Shown: positions 54,780 through 64,000 of the stretch, one piece after another
Numbering within the stretch: position 1 is the first letter of the stretch
Layout of the letters: every line of letters starts with the position of its first letter
Source: Selaginella moellendorffii
Taxonomy: Eukaryota > Streptophyta > Lycopodiopsida > Selaginellales > Selaginellaceae
Direction: 5' to 3'
Assembly: GCF_000143415.4 (NCBI RefSeq)
Contig: NW_003314325.1
Coordinates: forward strand, 152,149-216,148
DNA: 64,000 nt
Notes under the pieces: model-generated
Databases searched by the model: none
What the model saw: only the letters and a program-made list of their open reading frames with translations
What the model was told of the DNA's origin: nothing
Translations under genes and position numbers: made by a program

Positions 54780-56233
54780 TCGCAGCTTCGCCAGGACCTT
54801 GCGTACATGTTCGTCATGCTCCTCTTGAGTTTTTTAGTAGATGAGGATGTCATCGAGGTAGACGATCACCATCTAATCAAGAAACTCCTGAAAGACGTCA
54901 TTCGCCATGTGTTGGAAAACTGCTGGAGCATTTGCCAAGCCAAATGGCATGACAGTGTACTCGAAGTGGCCATAGCAGGTTCGGAACGCAGTCTTCCATT
55001 CATCACCAAGTCGGATCCGAATCAGGTTGTATGCTCCACGGAGGTCGATCTTGGTGAAGAAGCGGGCACCGCCGAGGCATTCCAACAGGTCCAAGATCAG
55101 GGGCAGCGGATAACAGTTCCGAACAGTCACCTTGTTCAAACCTCGGTAGTCGATGACTAGCCACAAACTCCCATCCTTCTTCTTGACAAAGAAGACAGGC
55201 GCTCCAGCCGGGGACTGCGAATGTTGAATGTACCCAGAGGCAAGGTTGTCATCCATGTACTCTTTGAGGGCCTTAAGCTCAGACGGGGATAACCGTAGAT
55301 AGGCCCCCACGAAGGTGACGCTCCTTCCTGTAAATCAATGGGACAGTCATAAGGCTGATGAACAAGTAGTACATTAGCTTTTTTCTTGTCAAACACATCC
55401 CCAAAATCATGATACTTCTCAGGAAGACTAACAGGAGAAACATGCAAAGCAAAAAGGAAAATAGATTCTTCATGAAGGAGTTCTTTCATAGTGATTGTAG
55501 AGATAGGAGGAGGCATACGACTAAATGGAATGATGAGATGAGGATACTGTCCAGTGTAAGATGGAGGAGAGGAAAAAGAAGAGGGTGAAAACTTCGTAGA
55601 GTCAAGAACAAAACCCCGATTTGAGTTTAGGGAACTTTTCCTGATTCGGACTCGATGAACAGTAGGGGAAGCCGTGGGAGATGGTGATATGGGAGAGATG
55701 AGCTGTAATTCCTTCCAACAGATCTGAGGCTGATGTAGTTGGAACCAAGGAAGACTAAGCACCACAGAGGAGGACTTGCTGTTGATGATGTTGAAGGCGA
55801 TATCGGTGACGGTGGACCCGATGTGTATTCGAACGGGCAACATTTCCCTAAGTCCAGAAGATGGAGACACAAAATGCCCGCTGATGCCTTCAACCCTCAG
55901 ATCCTGTATGGTAGAAGAAAAAGGAACGTGATGTCGGGCAGCAAAGTCTGTGTCCATGAAGCAGGAAGTTGCACCCGAGTCCAGTAGCGCCAGAGCCTTG
56001 AGTCCTGATTCTCCGGTGAAAGAAAGGAGACATGGAATGCAGAAGTTGTGGGAATTAGTGGTGGCTTTAATGAAAGGTGGTGAGGAGCTTGATAAAGAAG
56101 AAAAGTGATTTTTATTCGGGGAATCTAAACAGACAGCTCCTACTCTGTTTGGACAGGGTCGTTTCCCGACTGCAACAAAGGTGGATTTTGAGGCAGAGTG
56201 AACTCGAGCAGTCGGGGAGGCTTCTTGGGACAC
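54780..56233 (-). pseudogene. Gypsy protease and reverse transcriptase (broken)
   Basis: From 56233 downwards: 'ALALLDSGATSCFMD' is the aspartic protease site (DSGA). '[18 protein letters not shown]' leads into the reverse transcriptase, which continues in another frame after a break near 55310 with '[20 protein letters not shown]', '[11 protein letters not shown]', '[15 protein letters not shown]' and '[14 protein letters not shown]'. The active-site segment 'YLDDILIY' near 54840 has stop codons on both sides. About 60 codons later the sequence jumps to the integrase tail. So at least one frameshift, two stops and one large deletion disable it. Confidence 0.88.
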
Positions 56234-56412
56234 ATAGCTGCTTTGTGATTAAGTTCAACACAATAGAGGCAAAGATTATGAGATATTCGACATTGCTTCT
56301 CAACAGGACTCAACTTCCCTTTTATGAGTCAGGGAGTACTAGAAATATCCATCGGGACCGAAGCAATAGGTTCAGGAGTATGCCCCGAAGACTCAAGCTG
56401 GGATTCCTGAGT

Positions 56413-57814
56413 CTAGGACGGAAAAACAGCAGCACGGCGACTTTCCTGATGACGCTCAAAGAGACGATTGTCACATCGAATAGCTTTGTTGATGGCATCC
56501 GACAGGTCCTTGGGATCCTCCATGGTGAGCAACAAATCCTTGACACCGTTGTTGAGGCCGAAACGAAATTGGTCAATCAGGGCCCGCTCATCCCACTGAG
56601 TGTCCAAGGCAAGGAGTTGGAACTCTGCAGCGTAGATTGAGGCAAGACAAAACCCCTGAGAGAGATGTCTCATCTTTGTGGTAGCAGCCCGAACCCGATC
56701 CGTCTCGCCAAAACATGCTTCGAGCTTCTCTTTGAACAATTGAAGGTCCATCAGCTTCGGAACCACGACCCCTTTCATGCTCTTCTCCAAAAAAGGAGAA
56801 AACCATGACAAAGCTGCACCTTCGAGCAACATCCCAATCGCGCCGATTTGAGACTCGGGAGTGGGGTACTGTAGCGCACCTTATCTCTCTCCCCTTAAGC
56901 CAACTGGAAAAGGGGCAATTGCTTGATGAGAGAGCCCTTGGTGGCTATTTTATCCCCATTTATCCCCTAAGGTTCCAAGGATCCACGGTGACAGTATATC
57001 CAAATCTTATCCCATGATCACATGCGCTACACTCACCCCCCCTTCAGAGATGTCAATATGCTGGTTACTGAGCCAAGGGGAACCAGCACCTCCATTTCCG
57101 CACTCAATCTACCAATCCTTCCATTGTGTAGACTAACTATTCCATGTGAGGCAACTAGTCATCCACCCGTACCGCAGTCCCACGGTGGATACCTTCGTCC
57201 GTGGATACTCCACACAAGAGGAAGGACGTACGTATGGATGCCCAATACGTACGATTTCAAATTTAGGGGTAGGAATATACCTTGCTCAAGGGTATATTAT
57301 ATTTTTAAGTAGCCACTAATCAATAGGAATCAAACCCGTGCCATTTGCTCCGATACCAACTGTAGCGCACCTTATCTCTCTCCCCTTAAGCCAACTAGAA
57401 AAGGGGCAATTGCTTGATGAGAGAGCCCTTAGTGGCTATTTTATCCCCATTTATCCCCCAAAGTTCCAAGGATCCACGGTGACAGTATATCCAAATCTCA
57501 TCCCATGATCACATGCGCTACAGGTACTGCCGATGTTGAAATGCGAAGATCAGCTCCATCTAGTTCAGGAATCCGCAAAGCTCCGAACGCTTGCCTGAAA
57601 ATTTTGCCGGGAAACTCACCTTCGGTTCAGAAACTTTGCTGGATCCTTGAGCCGAAAGTGAAGCAAGCTCTTGCTGCATGCGAAGAAGGGTCACCTTCAG
57701 CTCGGTATTCTCAGATTGGATTTTTGCAAGGACTTCGGCAAAGAAATAAGGATGGCTTGGAGACTCCATCGGCAGAAAGAAACAAAAAGGGGGAAAAAAG
57801 GCAAAGGCAGTCAA
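56413..57814 (-). pseudogene. Gypsy gag, interrupted by a TRIM element
   Basis: Gag N-terminal part at 57814-57528 (coiled coil 'IQSENTELKVTLLRMQQELASL', shown here by its ends, then 'KFSGKRSELCGFL'); the rest at 56864-56413, with 'GAALSWFSPFLEKS', 'FKEKLEACFGE' and 'YAAEFQLLALDTQWDERALI', the Retrotrans_gag core. The break between them coincides exactly with the TRIM insertion at 56870-57522. Confidence 0.85.
56870..57522 (-). mobile_element. TRIM (terminal-repeat retrotransposon in miniature)
   Basis: 653 bp, with direct terminal repeats of 162 bp each at 56870-57031 and 57361-57522, starting TGTAGCGCA and ending TGCGCTACA. 5-bp target-site duplication GGTAC at 56865-56869 and 57523-57527. 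On the minus strand the sequence just inside the 5' LTR reads GTTGGTATCGGAGC, one mismatch from the initiator-tRNA-Met primer site TGGTATCAGAGC, 2 bases from the LTR. A purine tract GAAGGGGGGGTGAG lies before the 3' LTR. The inside is only 329 bp and codes for nothing. These are all features of TRIM elements, which move with enzymes of other retrotransposons. Confidence 0.95.
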
Positions 57815-57869
57815 ACAATCAAAATGAGCTAAAGGAAAAAAATGAAAAAAAACACAATCTGAATCAAAC

Positions 57870-58256
57870 TGTCAAGACCCCCAACAAGATCAAGACTGGA
57901 AAATGCAAAAGACAAAGAGAAAAACTAATGGAAACAAAGAAGAAGCCTTAGACTGGTGTTGATTCAGATTGTGGAGAAATGGAACAAGGCTAACCTATAT
58001 ATACTATAAGTTGATGAAGCTCCACCACTCTTGGATTGAGGACGGCCTAAATATAGTTGAGGTCGAGGAGGCGCCACATCATTATCAGGAATGTGGCTCA
58101 AGACTCAGGAATCATACAGGAAATCAGACAGTCAGGAATAGGGAAAAGTCTTGAGAGTCAGGAATAGGGAAGTGTGTCAAGAATCAAGAATGTGGTCTAC
58201 AGGTCAGGAATCCAACGAGATTCAGGAATGTGGTATGAATTGGGGGATTCCTGACA
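57870..58256 (-). repeat. 5' LTR of the Gypsy element
   Basis: 387 bp, same length as the LTR at 53863-54249, ending next to the AATAG target duplication at 58257. Confidence 0.93.
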
Positions 58257-59460
58257 AATAGCAATCTCAATCCAATTTGCCATAGCATTCAAGCAATTTA
58301 CTAAGACTCTTTGCTCTTACCTCAAGCTGGAGGGGGGTTGTGGAAGTATTTCAATTGCATAGCATTGTATGTAGCTAGCTAGAATTTTTGTTTATTAGTG
58401 CTTCTCATTTTAAACTGTTATTGTTTTTTTACAGGTCCTTCCAGCTGATCTATCCAAGGACTTAGGATGAGGATAGTAAATAGTAGGCAATGTAGAATAC
58501 AAAGGATGGTAGCACAAGTTCTTCTCATGGCTGTAGTGGGATACTAAGAGTTTTTTGGGGGTGCTAGATGTAGTTATAATTCTTTATTACTATATCTAGT
58601 TGGGGATAGAGATGATCAAGCTAGTGAAGAGCAAAAGTAATGATGACAAGAAGTAGCTTGTGTTGTGAATAGGAATCTTGGTTCATGGTGGGTGAAGCTA
58701 AGGAGCTATGTATGGTGGGACTTTTTCATGCTCAACACATACAATGACTCACGCTGGAAGCAAAGGTTGAGGATGTTGAAGACCATGTTTTTTCAACTTT
58801 GCTAGATTCTTAAAAGTGACTTGGAAAAACAGAACACACACTATAGGCATCTAGTTCCAATTCTAATTCACCTCACAGTCACATTCTATAAGCTAATGAA
58901 GAGCCTCAACTACAATGAGCTTGTTGAGCAGTTTACAATTGAAAAGTCTACAACACATGAGATCATCCTAGAGACAATGGAAGCAATAGCTCGCAAATTT
59001 GCCTACAAGATTAATCTATTATGGCTGGCCAAGTCATGTTAATTGTGTTGTTTTTTGAGGCATCAAACTAAACTTATTGTTTCTAGATAATGTTCATGAT
59101 ATGTGCAAAATTCTACTATTCAACAGCAAATAGAGTCTTATGTGGTGTTGCAAGAACTAAAAATTAATGTGATTGGCCATAACATCAAGCCTTACTTGGT
59201 AGGAGACAAAGGATATTAGCTCAAAACTTTTATGATGATACTGTTCGTAAGTAAGTTTTATGATAAAAGTCTTTTGTATAGCTTGTCACCTTCATTTTTT
59301 AGAGTCATCATTGTCCTTTGGTAAGAAGGAATTCAATAAGCAACACTATCAAGCTTGAGTTGTTGTGGAGTTGTTTTGGACTCTTGAAGTAGAAATCCAA
59401 ATATCTTGACTCTTCACTATGAATGAAGCTAGCATTTCTATCAAACATAGAAGAGGGGGG
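58257..59460 (+). mobile_element. PIF/Harbinger copy A, right part (transposase, decayed)
   Basis: Continues the coiled-coil frame ('FAIAFKQFTKTLCSYLKL'), then after a spacer shows transposase sequence: 'RHLVPILIHLTVTFYKLMKS', 'VEQFTIEKSTTHEII' (the helix-turn-helix part before the catalytic domain), 'VHDM' and 'IKPYLVGDKGY' (HARBI1-type DDE domain pieces), and a block near 59330-59400 homologous to 61145-61235 of copy B. Stops and frame breaks abound and the middle of the catalytic domain is missing. A G-run (59455-59467) ends the match. Confidence 0.75.
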
Positions 59461-59539
59461 GGGGGGGTTTAATCTTAAAATATTTTTAAAAGGAATCTCC
59501 AAGATTCCCTAAAGATTCCAACACCCTAATTAAGGCATT

Positions 59540-61520
59540 TCAATTTTTTTGCCGGTCATCGTTGAGGGCTCCCTAGAGTTAAATCATGTTGGGGATTCGG
59601 TCGAGGAAGGAGGAGCAGCTGATTTTGGGGAAGGAGGAGCTGTAGGGCTTAATAAGGAGATGGTTTGGGTTTGGGGCGGTAGCATGGAATGGGGAGCAAC
59701 TGCGGTGGAGGAGCATCTAGGGTTGGAGGACAGGCACTAGGCCCAGCTGTCGCTCGAGAAGGCAAGCCGCCTCAGGGCCAAGGCCGTGGAGATGCCAAGC
59801 TCGTGGATCTTGGTCTCAATCAGGGCGAACTCGGAGCTGGAGTGCAGGGAATTGGAGCACGGGGAGCTATAGCATGGGGAGCTAGAGTGTGGGGAGCTGT
59901 AGAACGGGGAGCTGGAGCCTCTCCCCCCACGGCTTCTAGAACTTGATTGTTCTCCAAGTTCTCTTTTACAACAACCAACAGTGTAAGCTTCATCTCGAGT
60001 TTAGCTCAAAGTTTTTAGGAGAGTGGTTTCAGGTTTAGGGTGGCAAAGCAGGTGACCTGGAGCAAGAGTAGTCACCAGGACAGCAGTACATGCAATTGTG
60101 GTTTCATAACTTGGAGGAGTAGAACGACATTGCTGTTGAACAGGAGGCAGAAAAAGATGATGGGGGTGATGAAGAGGAGGGCGATGATGACGAGGAAGGG
60201 GAGGCGAGTGTTCATGTTGTGAAGAAAGTGAGGAAGAAACATAAGAAAATCTGGGGGGATGATAAGATAGCTTCCCTTATTGACTTCAAATGGGAAGATC
60301 ACCTTGGAAAGATCGGGGCAATGCAAGGTAACAAGGAGATGACGTTAATAGCAACCACTCGCTGGAAGAGGATTGTGAAAAAGATGCAGGCTGCCGGCAT
60401 GCAACAGGACTAGAAGGCTTGCTGAACTAGCTAGAACAACCTTTGCAATGACTACAAGTGCGTTTGTAATTTCCAGAGGAAAACTAGGAATCCCAACTAC
60501 TTTAGCTTAAGCCATGAGGATGTGAAGCAGCTTATGCCAATGAAGCTAAACTTGAAGGTGGTCCTAGTCGAGTAAACAACTACTACAATCGTCAAGTGCC
60601 TTGAGTACAAGATTTGATTCCCAGAGACAGTAGCGGAGGTTAAAGTTGTGGCTGCAAATTTTCAACAAATCACCAAAACCCATCTCCCTAATGTGGCTAG
60701 GGCAATCAACTATACACATTTCAAAATTATCTGACTAGTTGGCCCGGATGGTGAGGGCTACTTTGATCGAAAGCAACAGTACTTAGTGATCTTGCAAGGA
60801 GTTTGTGACGCTCAGAAAAGGTTCTTAAGTATCTATGCAAGCTAGCTAGGTAATTACTTTTAATTTTTTTCTTCTATACATTTAATTGGTTTATTTTTTT
60901 CCCAAGGGAGTGTTCATGACATGAGGGTTTTTTGGAACTCCAAGCTATGCCACAAGATCCAAGCACAGGAATTACTTACAGTTCCTCAAGAGTTTACTTT
61001 TGATGAGTGGATTAAGCCATACATGGTGCGAGACAAGGGCTACTAGCTGTAGTAGCACTTGATGATCCCTTACTTATGTAGCTGATTGTTTTTTTTTTTT
61101 CAATTATTTATGTGAAACAGGTTCCCAGTTGATGGTGACTGAGGCAGAATACAACTAGCAACACCATCTAGCCTGGATTGTTATTGAACAAGCATTTGGA
61201 CTTTTGAAAATGAAATTCAGATGTTTGGATCAAAAACAAAGGATCAAGCTGAAGTATTTGCTAAACATCATCAAAGGTTGTTGCATCTTGCATAACTTCT
61301 TAATTGATATTGATGAGACAAACATCAATGCCGAGATCAAAGCGTGGGAAAGACACATTCAAGCCTTGAAGGAAGTAAAGATTTTTTAAGATTACGAGGA
61401 TCCTGTTGTGGCTGAGGGAAAGCCACAGGAAGACTTGTGTGGGCCAAAAGATGCACATAAGGTTCAAGAGAACCTAATTAACTTCCTATATTTGCGCCGT
61501 CGTAGAGCTGCGTGATTTGA
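59540..61520 (+). mobile_element. PIF/Harbinger copy B (decayed)
   Basis: 59,540-60,420 holds an accessory protein with an acidic stretch and a Myb/SANT-like domain ('KIWGDDKIASLIDFKWEDHL', 'TTRWKRIVKKMQAAG'), continued out of frame by 'NNLCNDYKCV'. From about 60690 comes the DDE transposase: 'VGPDGEGYFDRKQQYLVI', 'VCDAQKRFL', 'GSVHDMRVFWNSKL', 'IKPYMVRDKGY', and in the last frame (61150-61510) 'IEQAFGLLKMKFRCLDQ' and 'IIKGCCILHNFLIDIDE'. These are hallmark HARBI1-like motifs. An intron with plausible borders interrupts it near 60850-60905. Several stop codons make it inactive. The terminal inverted repeats were not located. Confidence 0.8.
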
Positions 61521-61869
61521 AATGCTATATTCAAGTTTAATATTTGAAATTTGAAATTGAAATTTAGGATTTCGAATTTGATTTGAATTTGAAATTTTAA
61601 AATATTTTAAAACATGTTTGAATACTATTCTGAAGACATTTTAAAGTAAATCAGGTGCGAAGTCACTAGTGTTTTATGTTAAATTTTTACCACAAAAAGC
61701 TATGCAGATGGGAATGAAAATGTTTTAAAATGCATATTTAAAGCTTAAAACATTCTAAAAACTACTCAAAGTGCAAATGCAACAGTCACATAAATTAAAA
61801 TATTTTTATATAAAGTGCAGGTGCAACTTTCTTTCAATTACGATGATTTGTATTTTATTAAGATAGTTA
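61521..61869. other. AT-rich spacer
   Basis: Contains 'gaatttgaaatt' repeats; no gene seen. It may include the 3' end of Harbinger copy B. Confidence 0.5.
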
Positions 61870-62510
61870 TGAATCAAACTAAAGATACTCTTGACACTTC
61901 ACTCACAACATTAAATATATATGCCCAAGGTGGTGATGTTGTGGTGGAAGTTGTCCATTTTTGGTAATCTGGTCCACTTGTTAAGCACTTTAACTTAAAG
62001 CTTGGGAGAAGAGCAGCATACCCAGTGCTGACCATGCCTGGATGGCCAAGTCGTACACGTAGCCAGTGTGCCCCATGATATTGGACTGCTGCATGACCAA
62101 CTTGAAGAAACCATTGGCATCGTCTAGAAACATCATCTGTTTGTATGGAGTGCTGGTATCTCTGTCCACTCCTAGGTGACCAGTAAATTGTAATTATTGA
62201 GTGCTTGTATAAGGGAAAGCAGCGGATGCATACAAGGCTGCCAGAGGAGGCCACAACTCTACCATAATTTACAAAGGGTATCTTGAGCTCTCCAGTGGAG
62301 ATCCTAAGGCATAGCAGCACTTGAACTTAGGGGAGTTTGTCACGATCCGGGAGGGGGGAGCTCTCTAACAGGTGGTGAAACGTTGCGAAGTTGATGATCC
62401 ACGACTTAAAAACCACAGAGCAACCTAACAGTGTGGCCAGGTCCAAAAAGCTCAAAATCCTCTCCAATGTATCATCCTCGGTGATGAACTTCAGCCTGCC
62501 TAAAAATCCT
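61870..62510 (-). pseudogene. Decayed F-box gene
   Basis: On the minus strand, 62500-62340 reads 'EDDTLERILSFLDLATLLGCS' (shortened here; an F-box with Leu-Pro replaced), 'VVFKSWI' and 'LESSPLPDRDKLP', then a stop. Further on, in other frames, 'STPYKQMMFLDDANGFF' and 'YDLAIQAWSALG' resemble the kelch-type C-terminal half of plant F-box proteins. Stops and frame changes separate the pieces, so it cannot be made whole. F-box proteins select targets for SCF ubiquitin ligases. The F-box call is reasonable; the kelch part is tentative. Confidence 0.55.
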
Positions 62511-62570
62511 TGACCCGAGCTTCAAAAGTCAAATAGTTTTATTGACTTTATATACTTCCGTTAAATCTTA

Positions 62571-64000
62571 ATGCTTATTACTGGACGTTATCCTTCGTAT
62601 TGGAAGGAGAATGGCGCCCAAGCAAGGGTAGTCCTCGAGGGCAAACCAAGGGCTTCTCGTCTCAGGTAAGAAGGCGCTAGGGTTTCACATTCTCTAGGTC
62701 GCGAGATCGTGAGTTTACTCCTTGTTCCTGTGGCGCAGCGATCCATTGGCTCCTCCGCGGAAGATTTTGAGCTTCCTCGCGACATGCGCGCCAGGGCTGG
62801 AGGCTGTGGTAGCAGCCGAGCTCCAGGCCCCGGCCATCCGAGCCGCGAATGTGGCAATCGCGGAGAGTGGCGGCGCCGTGTTCTTCTCTGGGACTTGGAT
62901 TGTGGCATTCAATGCCATTCTCTGGTTGCGCTGCGGATCGAGGGTGATGCATCTCATTGCCAGCGCCAATCTTCCATGGGCCGATGCAATCGGGATTGAT
63001 CCAGTCTATCAATTTGTCAGGCAATGCTCAAACGCTTTATATTTTCTTCTTTCTTCCTTTGTTTGCTTTCATGGATACAAGCTTTATTCTTTTCTATGGA
63101 GATTTGTTTCGCGTTTGAGATACATCTTCCTTTTGCTTTCTGGTTGCTAAGCCTAACGTTTTTTCTCTTGTTTAAATCAGATATGCAGTGCATTGGAAAA
63201 GATTTCTTGCGAGCAATGACGACGGTCACAAAAGGTTCCGGAGTTTTTCAGTGGAATGTAGGGTCCGGGACTGTACGAGAAGGTCTGTATCCTTGTACGC
63301 TCCAAGAAAAGCCAACGCTGCCATCAATGATGCTCTCGACTTGGAGTTTAATCCCGACGTACTCGAGCCTCATCTCAAGGAACCAGCTGAAGTTCCACTC
63401 TTTTTACTCATACACAAGGACAAGGCCAGGCTCTACAGAGACATGAGCTCGGACCTCGGTGAAAGAAGCTACAAAGAAGTCCTGGACAAGACAAGCTTGC
63501 CTGGAGAGATTGCCGCAGGAGTTTTGACACTGGCCGGGTGGAACTATGCAGTCCCAGGATTTGGAGAGATCAATCGAAACGCTCCAACCGTGCTGCTGGA
63601 TCCAATGTGTGGTTGCGGAACGCTCCTGGTCGAGGCAGCTCTCATGTCTTCCAACACTGCTCCGGGGCTCCTATGCAAAAGCTGGCCTTTCACGGTTCGT
63701 TTTTCATCATCTTAGTTCCTTTGGACGTTAAGTTCTAACTTCGACATGTCTAGGACTGGCATGACTTTGACGAGGAACTCTGGCAAGAGTGCCGCGCCAG
63801 AGCTTCAGCTGCCATGCTCGCGGTTCCATCCAGTCACAAGTTTTTGGGGAACGACAGGGATCAAAAAGTGATCTCGGCGTGTGCTCGAGCCGCGGAGCGT
63901 GCTGGAGTTGCACACTTGCTCCAACTTAGCAGTCAAGACTTTGTGCAGTACGAGCCTCCAACCCGTCCATCGCTGGTGGTGGTCAATCCTCCGTGGGAAA
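62571..64000 (+). CDS. THUMP/UPF0020-type RNA methyltransferase (paralogue B), cut by window end
   Basis: Four exons seen: 62571-62665, 62739-63020, 63181-63694 and 63754 onwards to the window end. Exon 1 ('MLITGRYPSYWKE') joins exon 2 in phase ('SRLSDPLAPPRK'), followed by 'LSFLATCAPGLEAVVAAEL' and 'GIDPVYQFVR'. The intron at 63021-63180 starts with GC (AG/GCAATG) and ends AG; the join gives 'VYQFVRYAVHWKRF', as in paralogue A ('VYNFVKDAVDWKTL'). The SAM motif is 'LLDPMCGCGTLLVEAALM', with Cys where paralogue A has Ser, and the catalytic motif begins 'VVVNPPW'. The protein matches paralogue A along its length with many differences. The start exon lacks the presequence of A, so its location may differ. 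The C-terminal end lies outside the window. Confidence 0.85.
63021..63180 (+). other. GC-AG intron in methyltransferase B
   Basis: The only way to join the two coding blocks in the frame expected from paralogue A is a donor AG/GCAATG and the acceptor AAATCAG. GC-AG introns are about 1% of plant introns. Confidence 0.75.

Larger units (their letters stand above)
53863..58256 (-). mobile_element. Ty3/Gypsy chromovirus derivative with two LTRs and TSD
   Basis: The element is 4394 bp with direct terminal repeats of identical length (387 bp) at 53863-54249 and 57870-58256. The LTRs start TGTCAAGA and end TTCTTGACA or TTCCTGACA. It is flanked by a 5-bp target-site duplication, AATAG at 53858-53862 and 58257-58261. 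Genes run on the minus strand in the order gag, protease, reverse transcriptase, integrase tail with chromodomain. A purine-rich tract (GAGGAGGGGG) precedes the 3' LTR, as expected of a polypurine tract; no obvious tRNA primer site was seen. RNase H and the integrase core are missing, and gag is split by another element, so it cannot move by itself. Confidence 0.93.

Noticed and set aside
57841-57869. tRNA primer-binding site for the Gypsy element
   Set aside because: The sequence inside the 5' LTR (GTTTGATTCAGATTG) does not match the usual plant primer tRNAs I know, so none is claimed.
1-64000. CRISPR array, tRNA/rRNA genes, bacterial-type operon
   Set aside because: No regularly spaced short repeats, no cloverleaf or rRNA sequence, and introns throughout show eukaryotic nuclear DNA.

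Overview
This is plant nuclear DNA, most likely from a lycophyte such as Selaginella moellendorffii. The evidence is compact genes with many introns of only about 45-60 bp, very short intergenic distances, plant-specific families (PPR-SMR, GRAS, ATL RING-H2, nodulin homeobox) and AT-rich blocks full of decayed transposons. The species name is an inference; the plant assignment is secure.

Layout. 1-7.5 kb is decayed repeat DNA with strong strand asymmetry and a 206-base assembly gap (2201-2406). 7.6-8.45 kb holds an AT-rich, intronless bulb-type lectin gene (-). 8.7-9.25 kb is a broken MDP1-type phosphatase gene (+). 9.3-14.2 kb carries, all on the minus strand, an acidic repeat protein, a five-exon proteasome assembly chaperone 4 gene and a PPR-SMR protein. 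15.0-18.3 kb has a truncated copy and then an intact nine-exon copy of an RluA-type pseudouridine synthase (+), with a retrotransposon gag remnant between them. A GRAS regulator (-) and a seven-exon type II inositol polyphosphate 5-phosphatase (-) follow. 24.4-30.3 kb contains three intronless ATL-type RING-H2 ubiquitin ligases (+). 30.6-34.5 kb is a nodulin-homeobox gene (-), divergent from a dense plus-strand run: PRPP synthetase, QRI7/GCP1-type tRNA threonylcarbamoyltransferase, glutathione synthetase and a diverged PP2C-like protein (34.9-42.2 kb). After an AT-rich desert come a small plant protein (44.6 kb, +) and a THUMP/UPF0020-type RNA methyltransferase (45.3-46.9 kb, -). 47-62.5 kb is a repeat-rich block: a tandem array of units of about 1.3 kb, a hairpin-type element, two decayed PIF/Harbinger elements and a decayed F-box gene. 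The window ends inside a second, inverted paralogue of the methyltransferase (62.6-64 kb, +).

The most informative structure is a three-level nest of mobile elements. A decayed Harbinger element is split by a Ty3/Gypsy chromovirus derivative (53863-58256) with two 387-bp LTRs and a 5-bp target duplication. That element is itself split by a 653-bp TRIM element (56870-57522) with two 162-bp LTRs and its own 5-bp duplication.

The host genes are mostly housekeeping: RNA modification, nucleotide and glutathione synthesis, proteasome assembly, organelle RNA metabolism and ubiquitylation. They do not form one pathway. I found no CRISPR array, tRNA or rRNA gene. Intron positions were read by eye from splice signals and frame continuity. 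Protein family calls rest on remembered motifs, not on a search.
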